From: an uncultured Clostridia bacterium | Lineage (GTDB): Bacteria; Bacillota; Clostridia; Peptostreptococcales; Anaerovoracaceae | NCBI GenBank assembly: GCA_934277495.1 | Contig: CAKQUI010000023.1 | Span: 1 to 23,381 of the forward strand | Length of the DNA stretch: 23,381 nucleotides | Direction of reading: 5' to 3' | Shown: in pieces, positions 7,298 through 15,050 of the stretch | Layout: every line of letters starts with the position of its first letter | How positions within the stretch are numbered: the first letter of the stretch is position 1 | The notes under the pieces: generated by a model | What the model was told of the DNA's origin: nothing | The model's database searches: none | Seen by the model: only the letters and a program-made list of their open reading frames with translations | Made by a program: the position numbers and the translations under genes

Positions 7298-10255
7298 TTA
7301 CCTGACCCCCTTCTTCCTGTTTGCTCTCGTCTGCCGTTTGTTGAGCTCCGCCTCTGTGTACGGTGCCGTGACCCTTGCCACTTCTTTGCCGTCCAGCACC
7401 ACAGGAACCTCAACGGTAACTGATCTGTATCCGCCGCCGTATGTATATTCATCGCTGAGTGATCCGCCTGCAAAGGCAAGCCTCGGCTGGTTCACTTTCG
7501 GAATGTGTACAAGATCTGCTGCCGCTCTCCTGGCGTCTTTGTATCTTTCCTTGATGCCGTTTACCCAGCCTGCACCGTAGTATCCGCCAAGCTCTTCAGT
7601 CACTTTTGACGGTGATGCTATCTTTGCTTTTGCTTCGATAGCTCTGTTTGCTGCGGCTACCATTCTGCTGGCTGCTGCTTCTATCGTACCAAGACATGAC
7701 ATCATACCAGCTGCAAAGCCCTGTGATATAAATGCACCGGCTGACCTTGCGCCTGAAGCACCGGAACGCAGTGCAGAATTGACTCTGCTTGTTGCCGATT
7801 TACATACAGAAGTCGCTTTGCTCATGCCTTTCTGTATGCCGGATGCAAATCCTGTACCTGCCTGTGAGCCGGCTGACCTCATCGTCGATGCCAGTTTGCG
7901 GACCGAAGCCAGTGATGAGTTTATAGCTTTTCCGACCACGCTTCCAGCCCTGCTGCAGCCTGAACTCAGTCCGCTGGCAAGTCCTGCGCCTGCAGCTCTG
8001 CCGGCTGACGTCAGTGCTGGTATTATCATTCTCGACGCTGCGATTATAGCTGTGAACGCTGCAATGAATGGACCTGCGTTGGGTGCCGGTATCGTGAATC
8101 CGGCAAATGCAGAGTTCAGTGCCGTTATAGAGGCTGCAGCTGTGGTTATCAGTCCTGACATCACGGAAAGCGATGCATTGAATGCCATGAGTCCTGCGGC
8201 TCCCGACATGATGCCTGTTATGAACATCTGCATACCCGAAGCAATCGCAGGAAGATCCTCGCCTTTTGATGTTATTTCTCCCAAACCAAGAGCAACAGCT
8301 CCCAGTGACGTGCCTATATCGATCAGTGACATTCCTGCTATAAGCTGAATGCCTTCAGCGACTGACTTGAACCCGATGCCTGCATTCTGCGCTGATGTAC
8401 CGACGGATTCTATAACGCCTGCAACAGAATCCATCACGCTCGAAAAGCCTCCGCTTATAGCATCGATCACCTTTGTGACTCCGTCGCTGAACTTCGTGAA
8501 TGCATTGCCTGCTGTCTCTATGACGCTGCAGAGCGTACCTCCTATAACAGAAACTATCTGCGACACAGCAGAAGATACCGCCCCCGCTACCTGAGCGAAT
8601 GTATTCCCCAGCTGTTTCACAAGTCCTGCCATAGCTGTGACGAACGGCGCTGCTGCTCCAAGTCCTACGCCTGCCAAGAGCACAGCTGCACCGAATGCCA
8701 CCATGCCGACAGCTGCAACATCAAGAGCCGGACCCAGCAGAGCGAATATCGCTGCAAGACCTGCGATCACAACTCCGAATGCCACCATCGCAATAGCACC
8801 CTCAGTTCCTGCACTTGCTACCTTTGACATGGTGAGTGCCATCGCTGATACAGCTGCACCGAACACACCTATGCCAACAGCGCTGGCCTGCAGCTTGGTC
8901 CCGAGACCTGCAAACACTGCTGCCATTCCGGAAACCACCGCACCGAAAGTAACGAGAGGTGCTATAGCTTTGGTTCCCAGCTTCCCAAGGCCTGTCATAG
9001 CCTTTGCAAGAAGTGACAGAGATGCGATTATGGCTGCAACACCTGCCATCTTGGATAGTGCGCCGAGGCCACTTTTTAATTTATACGTTCCCTCAGCCGC
9101 CAGGTCCACCGGCTTTTTAAAATTCTTTACTTCCGATGTTCCTCCTTTGAACATGGAAAAGAAACCGCTGATTTTCTGGTATCCTTTGAATGCCAGTATC
9201 AGACCAGCAACTGCCGTTGCTGATTTAGCTACGCCTTCTGAATGTTTATTGAGAAATCCCAGTATGCCGCTTATCGCAGAAAATGCACCTGTCGCTGCAG
9301 TCTTCAGGACCTTGAACGCAGGCGTCAAACCGCTTACTATGCCCTTGATATTTACACCTGCAATAGCAGCGTTGATCTTCTCGAAAGACTTTGATACGAC
9401 TTTCTTGACATTGTTCAAAGTACCTGCAATACCGCCCTCGAGCCATTTCACACCGGACGACTTCATTGCCGTATCCAGTGCATTTATGGAGTTTGCAAGT
9501 CCTGCCGTTATAGCTGTCCTGATATTCGAAAAGCTCGTTGCGATACCGACAGATGCAGTCCTTGCCGTATCAGCAAAACCGCCCTCTGCCTTATCAAGCT
9601 TTATCAGTTCCTTGTTGAAGTCGTCGAATGATATCTTTCCGTCCTGAAGAGCTGAGTAAAGGTCTCTCTGGTTCGCCTCGTTTCCCAGCATGGACTTCGC
9701 TGCCTTGTCAAGACCGTAACCCATCGTTTCGGTGAGCGTGTTCCATGCCTGCATATCCACCTTGCCTTTTGCCAGCATCTGCTGATACTGCACAAGGCCT
9801 CTTGACGCATCTGCGCTTGATGAACCCGATGCCAGGAATGCATCGTTGAGTGCGACCGCAGTATCAGATGCTTTATCCAGATCACCTGTCAGCACCGCAA
9901 TGTTCTTAGTGCTCGATACTATCTCATCAAGGGAAGTCGGCAGTCCGTCTATAGCCTTGACGAGATTACCTTTGACTTTGTTGGCTGTCTTTTCTGACGC
10001 AAGCCCCATCTGATCCATCAGCTTAGGAAACTGGTTCAGAGTATCCACTCTGCTGACTGCCGCACTCATGCTGCTTGAAACAGCGTTCATAGCCATGTTC
10101 ACGCCCTTCATGCCGATCTGCATCGCAGCGCCGACGCCCACAATGCTTTTAAGCTTGCTGCCAAAACCGCCGGCCGCTGATTTTGCACGCTCCATTATCG
10201 GAGTCATCTTGTCTTTAGCCGACAGTATCGCTGTCAGTGTCACGCTTTCAGCCAT
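7298..10255 (-). CDS. Tail tape measure protein
   Basis: This 985-aa protein sets tail length and is expelled at infection. Residues 60-260 match the tape-measure N-terminal domain (FPKLMDQMGLASEKTA, LPTSLDEIV, ASGSSSADASRGLVQYQQMLAKGKVDMQAW). Residues of roughly 350-560 contain several long hydrophobic Ala/Gly/Val segments that could insert in the host membrane. The last third has repeated Gly-Phe-Ala/Gly-Leu-Ala-Ser-Gly units and ends with the usual IASPSKV ... GAGWVNGI. With about 0.15 nm per residue, a tail near 150 nm is expected. I chose the ATG at 10255, with AGGAGG 8 nt upstream, over an upstream GTG at 10264 that lies inside the ribosome binding site region. It overlaps the chaperone T frame by 8 nt. 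Confidence 0.9.
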   Translation of the reverse strand: MAESVTLTAILSAKDKMTPIMERAKSAAGGFGSKLKSIVGVGAAMQIGMKGVNMAMNAVSSSMSAAVSRVDTLNQFPKLMDQMGLASEKTANKVKGNLVKAIDGLPTSLDEIVSSTKNIAVLTGDLDKASDTAVALNDAFLASGSSSADASRGLVQYQQMLAKGKVDMQAWNTLTETMGYGLDKAAKSMLGNEANQRDLYSALQDGKISFDDFNKELIKLDKAEGGFADTARTASVGIATSFSNIRTAITAGLANSINALDTAMKSSGVKWLEGGIAGTLNNVKKVVSKSFEKINAAIAGVNIKGIVSGLTPAFKVLKTAATGAFSAISGILGFLNKHSEGVAKSATAVAGLILAFKGYQKISGFFSMFKGGTSEVKNFKKPVDLAAEGTYKLKSGLGALSKMAGVAAIIASLSLLAKAMTGLGKLGTKAIAPLVTFGAVVSGMAAVFAGLGTKLQASAVGIGVFGAAVSAMALTMSKVASAGTEGAIAMVAFGVVIAGLAAIFALLGPALDVAAVGMVAFGAAVLLAGVGLGAAAPFVTAMAGLVKQLGNTFAQVAGAVSSAVSQIVSVIGGTLCSVIETAGNAFTKFSDGVTKVIDAISGGFSSVMDSVAGVIESVGTSAQNAGIGFKSVAEGIQLIAGMSLIDIGTSLGAVALGLGEITSKGEDLPAIASGMQMFITGIMSGAAGLMAFNASLSVMSGLITTAAASITALNSAFAGFTIPAPNAGPFIAAFTAIIAASRMIIPALTSAGRAAGAGLASGLSSGCSRAGSVVGKAINSSLASVRKLASTMRSAGSQAGTGFASGIQKGMSKATSVCKSATSRVNSALRSGASGARSAGAFISQGFAAGMMSCLGTIEAAASRMVAAANRAIEAKAKIASPSKVTEELGGYYGAGWVNGIKERYKDARRAAADLVHIPKVNQPRLAFAGGSLSDEYTYGGGYRSVTVEVPVVLDGKEVARVTAPYTEAELNKRQTRANRKKGVR

Positions 10256-10613
10256 CGCCCGCACCTCCTTTCCTCAAAAATTCCGCAAGTTTCGGGAACC
10301 TGCTTCCCTGTTTTTTCTGTTTCCGTTTCCCGGCTTTCTCTAAAGCGTCATCGTAGTTAAAGAACTTTTCGAAAACATCATAGACAAGTTTCGTTCTGAA
10401 CTTGCCTGCCTTCTTTTCTGCCTTTGCCGCTACGTTGAGCCACGCCTGCAGATGGTTCCTGTAATCGAGATCCACCTGCCTGAGGTTTTCTGCCCTTACA
10501 AGCAGACCGTATTCTCTGAGCGTCAGCCTGTCCACTTCGTCGAGACTTCTGAACCCGAAGAACCGAAAACACGTCACTGCTATATCTTCATATATCTTTT
10601 CGAAGCTGATCAC
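10248..10613 (-). CDS. Tail assembly chaperone, T part (expressed mainly as G-T frameshift fusion)
   Basis: This is the second frame of the tail assembly chaperone pair, resembling the Gp15-type Firmicute phage proteins (LDEVDRLTLREYGLLVRAENLRQVD ... LVYDVFEKFFNYDDALEK, then a basic Lys/Arg tail). It binds the tape measure during tube assembly in the lambda paradigm. The only start in frame is a GTG overlapping the G stop as GTGA. The same frame stays open upstream back to a T TTT TTC slippery heptamer at 10691-10697, so a -1 frameshift would join the first 99 residues of G to 147 residues in this frame. Independent initiation from the GTG is possible but would have a weak ribosome binding site. 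Confidence 0.8.
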   Translation of the reverse strand: MISFEKIYEDIAVTCFRFFGFRSLDEVDRLTLREYGLLVRAENLRQVDLDYRNHLQAWLNVAAKAEKKAGKFRTKLVYDVFEKFFNYDDALEKAGKRKQKKQGSRFPKLAEFLRKGGAGDG

Positions 10614-10987
10614 TTCTGCTGAGCTTTCTCCACTGCTTCCGTCGCTTCCCTGATCGCTCTGGCTTTCTTCTTCGTAGCGTTGCTCTTCTCGAAAAAATCC
10701 AGCACATCATCAAACAGTCTTTCGATGTCCGTATTTTCATCTTCAAGATATCCCTCGATGACAGATCTTGTCACTCTTGGCTCTCCGGTGTACTTGTTTC
10801 CAAGTTCCAGCACATCAGCAAGTGTGATGATGTCGCCTTCCTGTATCTTGGCTATGACATATTCAAGACCTGCATCTTCTTTCATGCCGTTGTCCAGCGT
10901 TATCTGCCTTCTGCTGCTGACTTCCCTGACAAATCCGATCCCGAACTTGAATTTGTAAACTGTGCCGTTTATAGTAATTTCAAACAT
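10610..10987 (-). CDS. Tail assembly chaperone, G part
   Basis: This 125-aa protein has the features of the Firmicute tail assembly chaperones: a beta-rich start (MFEITINGTVYKFKFGIGFVRE), an acidic middle (EDENTDIERLFDDVLDFFEKS) and a Lys/Glu-rich helix at the end. It follows the tail tube and precedes the tape measure, the fixed position for gpG. It has an AGGAGG-type ribosome binding site. The slippery heptamer T TTT TTC lies at codons 97-99 (Asp-Phe-Phe), about 80 nt before its stop. Confidence 0.85.
   Translation of the reverse strand: MFEITINGTVYKFKFGIGFVREVSSRRQITLDNGMKEDAGLEYVIAKIQEGDIITLADVLELGNKYTGEPRVTRSVIEGYLEDENTDIERLFDDVLDFFEKSNATKKKARAIREATEAVEKAQQK
10691..10697 (-). promoter_or_regulatory. 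Programmed -1 frameshift site T TTT TTC
   Basis: In the frame of gpG the codons GAT TTT TTC contain T TTT TTC, a perfect X XXY YYZ slippery heptamer. After a -1 slip, reading continues as CGA GAA GAG CAA CGC TAC with no stop codon through to the T frame at 10613 and on to 10248. The fusion would be about 246 residues. The position, direction (-1) and gene pair agree with the conserved G/G-T frameshift of long-tailed phages. Confidence 0.8.
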
Positions 10988-11002
10988 GTATCATTCCTCC
11001 TG

Positions 11003-11034
11003 AAAAAAAGAAGGCATGCTATGATGCCCCCCTT
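11003..11034 (-). terminator. Hairpin with U-tract after the tail tube gene
   Basis: On the minus strand GGCAT and ATGCC flank a CATAGC loop. The stem extends by further G-C, G-U and A-U pairs to about 11 bp and is followed by seven T. It lies between the tail tube stop (11039) and the ribosome binding site of the chaperone gene. It probably lowers transcription past the abundant tail tube protein rather than ending the operon. Confidence 0.55.
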
Positions 11035-11038
11035 GTAT

Positions 11039-11584
11039 CTATGCTCCTGTCTTCTGCGTATCTGCAAATGCGTACGCTGCGATCTCCTGCTGCTCTGTGG
11101 TCACAGTAGCGCTTCCGTCTGCTCCGGTGCCCTCCACGCCGAATGTTATAGAAATCTCAACATGGTCCTCTGCGTTAGAGGTCTTTGTGAACTCCGTGAG
11201 ATAGCCCTGATAATATGTTGCTTTGAACTTATTTGACTGGCTCTGAACAGGTTCTGCAAGGTTGACCTCCCAGACCTCCATCTTCTTGTCCTGCAGCATC
11301 GCCTGCTTCATTTTGTCGCAGAGAGTGTCACCCTTGGCGAACAGCGATGTTGCTGTGATCTCTATCTCCGCAGCGTTAGGCGTCCTAACTGTGCCGTCTT
11401 TGGTCACTGTCGCATCTGCGTCCTTTGATATAGATGTCTCGTTCTCTGTGGTGAATGCCATGGCTGCAGCGTCGTCTGCTGCCGCATTTTCAAGCACTCT
11501 GTACAGATAGATTATCTTTTTGCCTGACACAGCATCTGCAAAGAGCTGCAGGTCCATCTTGTGTCTTATCATGCGTTCTTTCAT
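11039..11584 (-). CDS. Major tail (tube) protein with LQLFA tag
   Basis: This 181-aa protein matches the phi13/TP901-1-type major tail protein (SATVTTEQQEIAAYAFADT near the end, an N-terminal half with FTTENETSISKDADATVTKDGTVR, and WEVNLAEPV in the middle). It forms the hollow tube around the tape measure. The start at 11584 has AGGAGG 5 nt upstream. Residues 12-16 are LQLFA after a basic stretch (RHKMD), the same tag found on the scaffold and capsid. In Firmicutes this pattern (LQFFA in L27) is the recognition site of the protease Prp, so the first 15 or so residues are probably removed. An internal Met directly before the tag is an alternative start but lacks a ribosome binding site. Confidence 0.88.
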   Translation of the reverse strand: MKERMIRHKMDLQLFADAVSGKKIIYLYRVLENAAADDAAAMAFTTENETSISKDADATVTKDGTVRTPNAAEIEITATSLFAKGDTLCDKMKQAMLQDKKMEVWEVNLAEPVQSQSNKFKATYYQGYLTEFTKTSNAEDHVEISITFGVEGTGADGSATVTTEQQEIAAYAFADTQKTGA

Positions 11585-11593
11585 TTTTTCCTC

Positions 11594-11992
11594 CTAACTG
11601 AATTTAAAAACCGCTTCCAGCACACCATGCAGAAGCGGTCGTTTAGTTGTCGTATCAGGCAGTATCTGCGTGTCAACGCTGGTCAGAAGCCACCCGAAAT
11701 TATTTGTATGTTCCAGCTCTGCGCAGAGCTTTTTTATCTTCAGCAGCATCGCAGACACTGTCCCCCGCTTTTCAGGGTCGTTATGCCAGACGTGGATCGT
11801 CTGACTGACGCTTCCCACCATGCCGGACTTTGTCTGTGAATCTGACTGCCTGACGTCCGCCAGGTATATGAATGGATAAGGCGTGTCCTCAGGCGGCAGG
11901 AAGCCGTCGTAAACATCGTCTTCTCCGAACTCAGTCCTGAGCTTCTGAAGCAGAGCTGTGAAAAGTTCCTGCTGCGGATCCATATCTGTCAC
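11594..11992 (-). CDS. Tail terminator / tail completion protein (DUF3168-like)
   Basis: This 132-aa protein has the DUF3168 look: an N-terminal helix (ELFTALLQKLRTEFG), then YPFIYLADVRQSD, a QTIHVWH strand, and VLEAVFKF at the end. In SPP1- and TP901-like phages this gene (gp17-type) caps the tail tube and joins it to the neck, and it stands directly before the tail tube gene as here. It overlaps the previous gene by 4 nt. A hairpin with U-tract overlaps its last codons. Confidence 0.8.
   Translation of the reverse strand: MTDMDPQQELFTALLQKLRTEFGEDDVYDGFLPPEDTPYPFIYLADVRQSDSQTKSGMVGSVSQTIHVWHNDPEKRGTVSAMLLKIKKLCAELEHTNNFGWLLTSVDTQILPDTTTKRPLLHGVLEAVFKFS
11606..11639 (-). terminator. Hairpin with U-tract just upstream of the tail tube gene
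   Basis: ACCGCTTC and GAAGCGGT form an 8-bp perfect stem with a 14-nt loop (which can pair internally as GCA/TGC), followed by TTTTT on the minus strand. It lies across the last codons of the tail terminator gene, about 20 nt before the tail tube start. It could act as a terminator or attenuator, or as a stabilising 5' stem-loop after mRNA processing. Confidence 0.5.
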
Positions 11993-12342
11993 TTTCCTTT
12001 CATCACTCTTTTGAGGTCTGCTATGAACTGCGGTTTGACCTGTTCGAATGCAGGCCTGAGATAAGGCTGCGCTGCCATGAAACGTGTTCCGTACTCAACA
12101 TATGCTGCGTACTCTGTCGCAGGTCTTACAGCCGCAGACAGTCCGCCGTCCTGAATACTGAGGCCTATGCTGCGTTTCAGAGTTCCTGATGCTACAGGCG
12201 CCTTTGCCATTGCCTGCCTCTGCAGCCTTGCTCCGTTGGCGGCAACGACAGAGTGAACGCCTGACAGGTCGCTCATGCTCTCAAGTTTCGCCTGGAGCCT
12301 GTCCGCTCCCTTCCAGTCTATGCCTATCGTTATCGAGCCCAT
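11989..12342 (-). CDS. HK97 gp10-like neck / tail completion protein
   Basis: This 117-aa protein carries the HK97 gp10 family pattern: GADRLQAKLESM, ANGARLQRQAMAKAPVASGTLKRSI, then YAAYVEYGTRFMAAQPYLRPAFEQ. It acts in the neck, between connector and tail. I chose the ATG at 12342, with GGAGG 7 nt before it, instead of the GTG one codon upstream. The ATG overlaps the previous stop as TGATG. Confidence 0.88.
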   Translation of the reverse strand: MGSITIGIDWKGADRLQAKLESMSDLSGVHSVVAANGARLQRQAMAKAPVASGTLKRSIGLSIQDGGLSAAVRPATEYAAYVEYGTRFMAAQPYLRPAFEQVKPQFIADLKRVMKGK

Positions 12343-12644
12343 CACTGCACCTCCGATACTATGAACGTGTGTTTTGTCCTGAGCTTCCTGTCAAGATCCA
12401 CGCAGTACCGCCTGTCTCCTACTCTGATGCAGTCAAAAGGCTTTTCATAGTGGTTCTGGAGCCTGATGATGAGACTGCCCTGCCGGATATCACCGTATAC
12501 CAGTCTCATCATCTCTGTGCCGGTGCTGTTTACATCAGCATAAACACACGTTTCCTCCGTCCTGCCGTCTTCATAGTCGCCTGTCCCGGGATCATACTTT
12601 CCACGCACCGTCCTCTGCATGTATACCGGGGTATCAAATCTCAT
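12342..12644 (-). CDS. Head closure / head-tail adaptor protein
   Basis: This 100-aa beta-rich protein has the pattern of SPP1 gp16-like head closure proteins: an early YMQRTVRGKYDPGTGDYEDG segment, a middle strand with MRLVYGDIRQGSLIIRLQ, and RRYCVDLDRKLRTKHTFIVSEVQ at the end. It sits between the connector and the gp10-like protein, as in other phages of this type, and overlaps both. The ribosome binding site is weak, so coupling to the upstream gene is likely. Confidence 0.75.
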   Translation of the reverse strand: MRFDTPVYMQRTVRGKYDPGTGDYEDGRTEETCVYADVNSTGTEMMRLVYGDIRQGSLIIRLQNHYEKPFDCIRVGDRRYCVDLDRKLRTKHTFIVSEVQ

Positions 12645-12970
12645 AGGAATCTGAAGCCCCCTTTCCTTGCCAGTGAGCTCTCTTTGTCAAGAAAAGCCTG
12701 TATCTCGTCCTTGTACCCGTCAAAATCACTGTCGCTGAAAGTCATCGTTTCGCCGTCCACACTCTGGCTGCTCATGCCTTCCGAGCCGATACGGTTGAAT
12801 CTGATGACCGAGACCTCCGTGATGATATAATCCATGGACTCAGGTGGCTCTACATCGCCAAGCAAAAGCCTCAGTCTTGACCTTGTGGAATTTATGATCC
12901 AAACGAGCCGTTCGTCCTGCGATGTATCCGCAGCAGCTATACCGAGAAGCAACTTGAGATCATCGAGCAT
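12641..12970 (-). CDS. Head-tail connector protein (gp6/gp15-like)
   Basis: This 109-aa mostly helical protein begins DDLKLLLGI and continues DERLVWIINSTRSRLRLLLG, the usual pattern of the phage gp6/SPP1 gp15 connector family that binds under the portal ring. The C-terminal half is more polar (SSQSVDGETMTFSDSDFDGY). AGGAGG lies 9 nt before the ATG, inside the end of the preceding gene. Confidence 0.82.
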   Translation of the reverse strand: MLDDLKLLLGIAAADTSQDERLVWIINSTRSRLRLLLGDVEPPESMDYIITEVSVIRFNRIGSEGMSSQSVDGETMTFSDSDFDGYKDEIQAFLDKESSLARKGGFRFL

Positions 12971-12971
12971 A

Positions 12972-13190
12972 TCACTTCGCCTCCTGTTTTCCCACTGCCT
13001 TCCTGACCGACTCGGCCACCGGATCCGCCGTCCATCTTATGAGCGGAGTCCCCTGCTTGTTGTCACTGCCGGAAAGCTCTTTCAGCCTTTTTTCCGATAC
13101 CTTTATCCCAAGGCGCGGGAACGTGTCTCCCACGCTGTAGGGATAATCGTTATCATGCAGGTCAGTGAAAGCCTTTATCACCTTATACAT
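12972..13190 (-). CDS. Small hypothetical protein after the major capsid gene
   Basis: This is a 72-aa protein of unproven function. The start YKVIKAFTDLHDNDYPYSVGDTFPR is a pattern often seen in a small ORF between the capsid and connector genes of Clostridia phages. The second half is charged and ends with a basic helix (ESVRKAVGKQEAK). It has an AGGAGG ribosome binding site. A head decoration or connector-accessory role is plausible from position only. Confidence 0.75.
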   Translation of the reverse strand: MYKVIKAFTDLHDNDYPYSVGDTFPRLGIKVSEKRLKELSGSDNKQGTPLIRWTADPVAESVRKAVGKQEAK

Positions 13191-13200
13191 GACCTGCCTC

Positions 13201-14394
13201 CTATGCCTTGGCTGCTACTGTTGCGCTTCCTGCTTTGACAGCTCTGTACTCACTGTCACACTCTACTACAGTGATCTTCTTTCCTGTCGCTGCCGTGATA
13301 TCTGAAGTGCCGTCCCATGCAGTCCACTGCTTCACGTTCTGGCCGTACTTCACAGTAGTTTCAGCGTCAGCCACCTTATACTTATATGAGTTGTCAGCTG
13401 CCTTTGCCGGGCTGACTGTCACCTTAGTGTCACCTGTCGTAGTTCCTGCTACCGAGTTCACCGTCAGCGTGCCGAGCCTTGAAGATGACTCCAGCTTCGC
13501 AAAGGCCGCATCCTTTACGATCATGAAAGCAACGTCCATGCTGACCCTGAGAGCCACCAGTTCCTGCTCGAACAGGTTCACCGGCGTGCCGTCCTCGTTT
13601 GTCAGTGTGGAAAGCTGTGCGTCCTCTGACACTTTATAGCTCATGCCGAACGGGATACCGTAGTACATGTAGTCGAAGTCTCCTGCGTAGAGGTTTCCTC
13701 TCTCCAGTGTCTTCAGATCTGCCACAGGGTGACCGTCCAGCGTGTTGTTTCCTCTGTCATAGAGAGTTTCAACGACAACGCCGTTTTCTATCTTCTTCAC
13801 GTTCCTGAGGACGCTTCTGTTCTTCTTAGTTGAGATGAATGCATTGATATCGAAGTCACCGTCTGTCAGAAGATCCTCCAGGCTGAGGATATTATCGTAT
13901 GTGATGCCGGTGCTGATAGTGTTGCCTGACTCCATTACCGACTCCTCCACGGACTGCGGGAATGGATTGTCAATGTTGAGGATAGCGGCCTCGTCGAATT
14001 TCTTATACATCGCTTCAGCGATCTTAGGCTTCATCTGCTCGAAGAACTCCGGCAGCTTGTAGTGCAGGAACTCTCTGGAGCACGGGATTATGACAGCCAG
14101 TTTCTTGGCCACCATCTTGGCTGTGAGCCACTGAGGTTTTGAAGTCTTTATCTTCTCGCCTTCACCTACCCAGTAAGCTCCCGGACCCTTGGCGAAATAC
14201 TCGAATTTCTTTTCTTTCGAAGTCATCTCCTCATACTTTGCCAGCTGCATCACCTTGCTGTTTTCCATGATGTCTTTGAGTATCAGCTGATTCAGTTTAT
14301 CAGGTATCGTGCCGTCTTTCTGTTCGAATACTGTAACGTTGTCGTCTTTCCATGTCTGCGCAAAAAGCTGCAGCTCCATCTTTTTCTTGTTCAC
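13201..14394 (-). CDS. Major capsid protein, HK97 fold, with LQLFA tag and C-terminal Ig-like domain
   Basis: This 397-aa shell protein is recognised by the IPCSREFLHYKLPEFFEQMKPKIAEAMYKKFD spine-helix region, followed by the NAFISTKKNRSVLRNVK and PFGMSYKVSEDAQLS patterns. I chose a GTG start (14394) because GGAGG stands 5 nt before it; an ATG at 14406 overlaps the scaffold stop but has no good site. From the GTG, LQLFA occupies residues 8-12, close to its place in L27 (MLKLNLQFFA). About 90 C-terminal residues (307-397) form a separate Ig-like domain (LTVNSVAGTTTGDTKVTVSP ... ITVVECDSEYRAVKAGSATVA), which probably decorates the capsid surface. Confidence 0.88.
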   Translation of the reverse strand: MNKKKMELQLFAQTWKDDNVTVFEQKDGTIPDKLNQLILKDIMENSKVMQLAKYEEMTSKEKKFEYFAKGPGAYWVGEGEKIKTSKPQWLTAKMVAKKLAVIIPCSREFLHYKLPEFFEQMKPKIAEAMYKKFDEAAILNIDNPFPQSVEESVMESGNTISTGITYDNILSLEDLLTDGDFDINAFISTKKNRSVLRNVKKIENGVVVETLYDRGNNTLDGHPVADLKTLERGNLYAGDFDYMYYGIPFGMSYKVSEDAQLSTLTNEDGTPVNLFEQELVALRVSMDVAFMIVKDAAFAKLESSSRLGTLTVNSVAGTTTGDTKVTVSPAKAADNSYKYKVADAETTVKYGQNVKQWTAWDGTSDITAATGKKITVVECDSEYRAVKAGSATVAAKA

Positions 14395-14405
14395 TTTTAC
14401 CTCCA

Positions 14406-15050
14406 TCAGATTATTCTGGCTTTTCTCGCCATCTCAGTTATATCGATCTTCGCAGAACCTGCGCCGGTGCCTCCGCCTTCTTCTGGCGTTCTCTGCCTTG
14501 CTTTGGCCTTCACGGCTTCACCTACTACGTCATTGAAAAGCTTCACGAACTCTTTCACAGCTTCGTTTGTCTTTTCTGCGTCTTCCCTGATGAGACCCGA
14601 AAGAATAGCATCAGGTGCATTTATGCCTTCGTCTGACAGTGTCTTTCTGGCTTCCTTTTCAAGCTCGGCTGTCGCCATCTTTGCCTTTAAGGCCGCCAGC
14701 TCAGCCTCTGCCTGCTGTGCTTTGTACAGCGCTTTTTCTTCCTTGTTCATCTTCGCCAGCTTCTCGGCTTCCGAGAGCTTGTCATCAGTCAGCGCCTTCC
14801 ACTTTTCCTGTGCGTTGGCCACAGCTGTGTTCACTGCTTTCTGGACTCTGCGGTCAAACTCTGCCTGATTACCCTCTCCCTTAAGGAAGTCATCAAAAGA
14901 CAGGGGCTCATTTGTGCCCTGGCTGCCTTCCCCACTGCCGTCGCCTTCTCCTGATCCGCTGCCGTTTCCATCACCGGCTCCGTCACCGTCTCCCTCTGCG
15001 AAGAGCTGCAGCAGGAATTTTCTGTTTTCTGCTATAAGCTTTTCGATCAT
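14406..15050 (-). CDS. Scaffolding protein (DUF4355-like) with LQLFA tag
   Basis: This 214-aa protein directs procapsid assembly. Residues 14-18 are LQLFA, followed by a Gly/Asp/Ser-rich linker (20-45), an EPLSFDDFLKGEGNQAEFDRRVQKAV segment typical of DUF4355 scaffolds, and a long Ala/Glu/Lys coiled coil (75-140). A helical C-terminal part ends in a basic tail (ITEMARKARII). The gene directly precedes the capsid gene, with a 1-nt overlap with the extended capsid frame, and overlaps the Prp-like gene by 4 nt (ATGA). The tag suggests N-terminal cleavage during maturation. Confidence 0.88.
   Translation of the reverse strand: MIEKLIAENRKFLLQLFAEGDGDGAGDGNGSGSGEGDGSGEGSQGTNEPLSFDDFLKGEGNQAEFDRRVQKAVNTAVANAQEKWKALTDDKLSEAEKLAKMNKEEKALYKAQQAEAELAALKAKMATAELEKEARKTLSDEGINAPDAILSGLIREDAEKTNEAVKEFVKLFNDVVGEAVKAKARQRTPEEGGGTGAGSAKIDITEMARKARII

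Noticed and set aside
6617..7423. 268-aa plus-strand open frame
   Set aside because: Antisense to the distal tail protein, which has clear family features; no ribosome binding site or recognisable domain.
8637..9647. 336-aa plus-strand open frame
   Set aside because: It runs antisense to the tape measure gene, is made of Ala/Pro/Thr-rich sequence caused by the Ala/Gly-rich codons opposite, and has no known domain.
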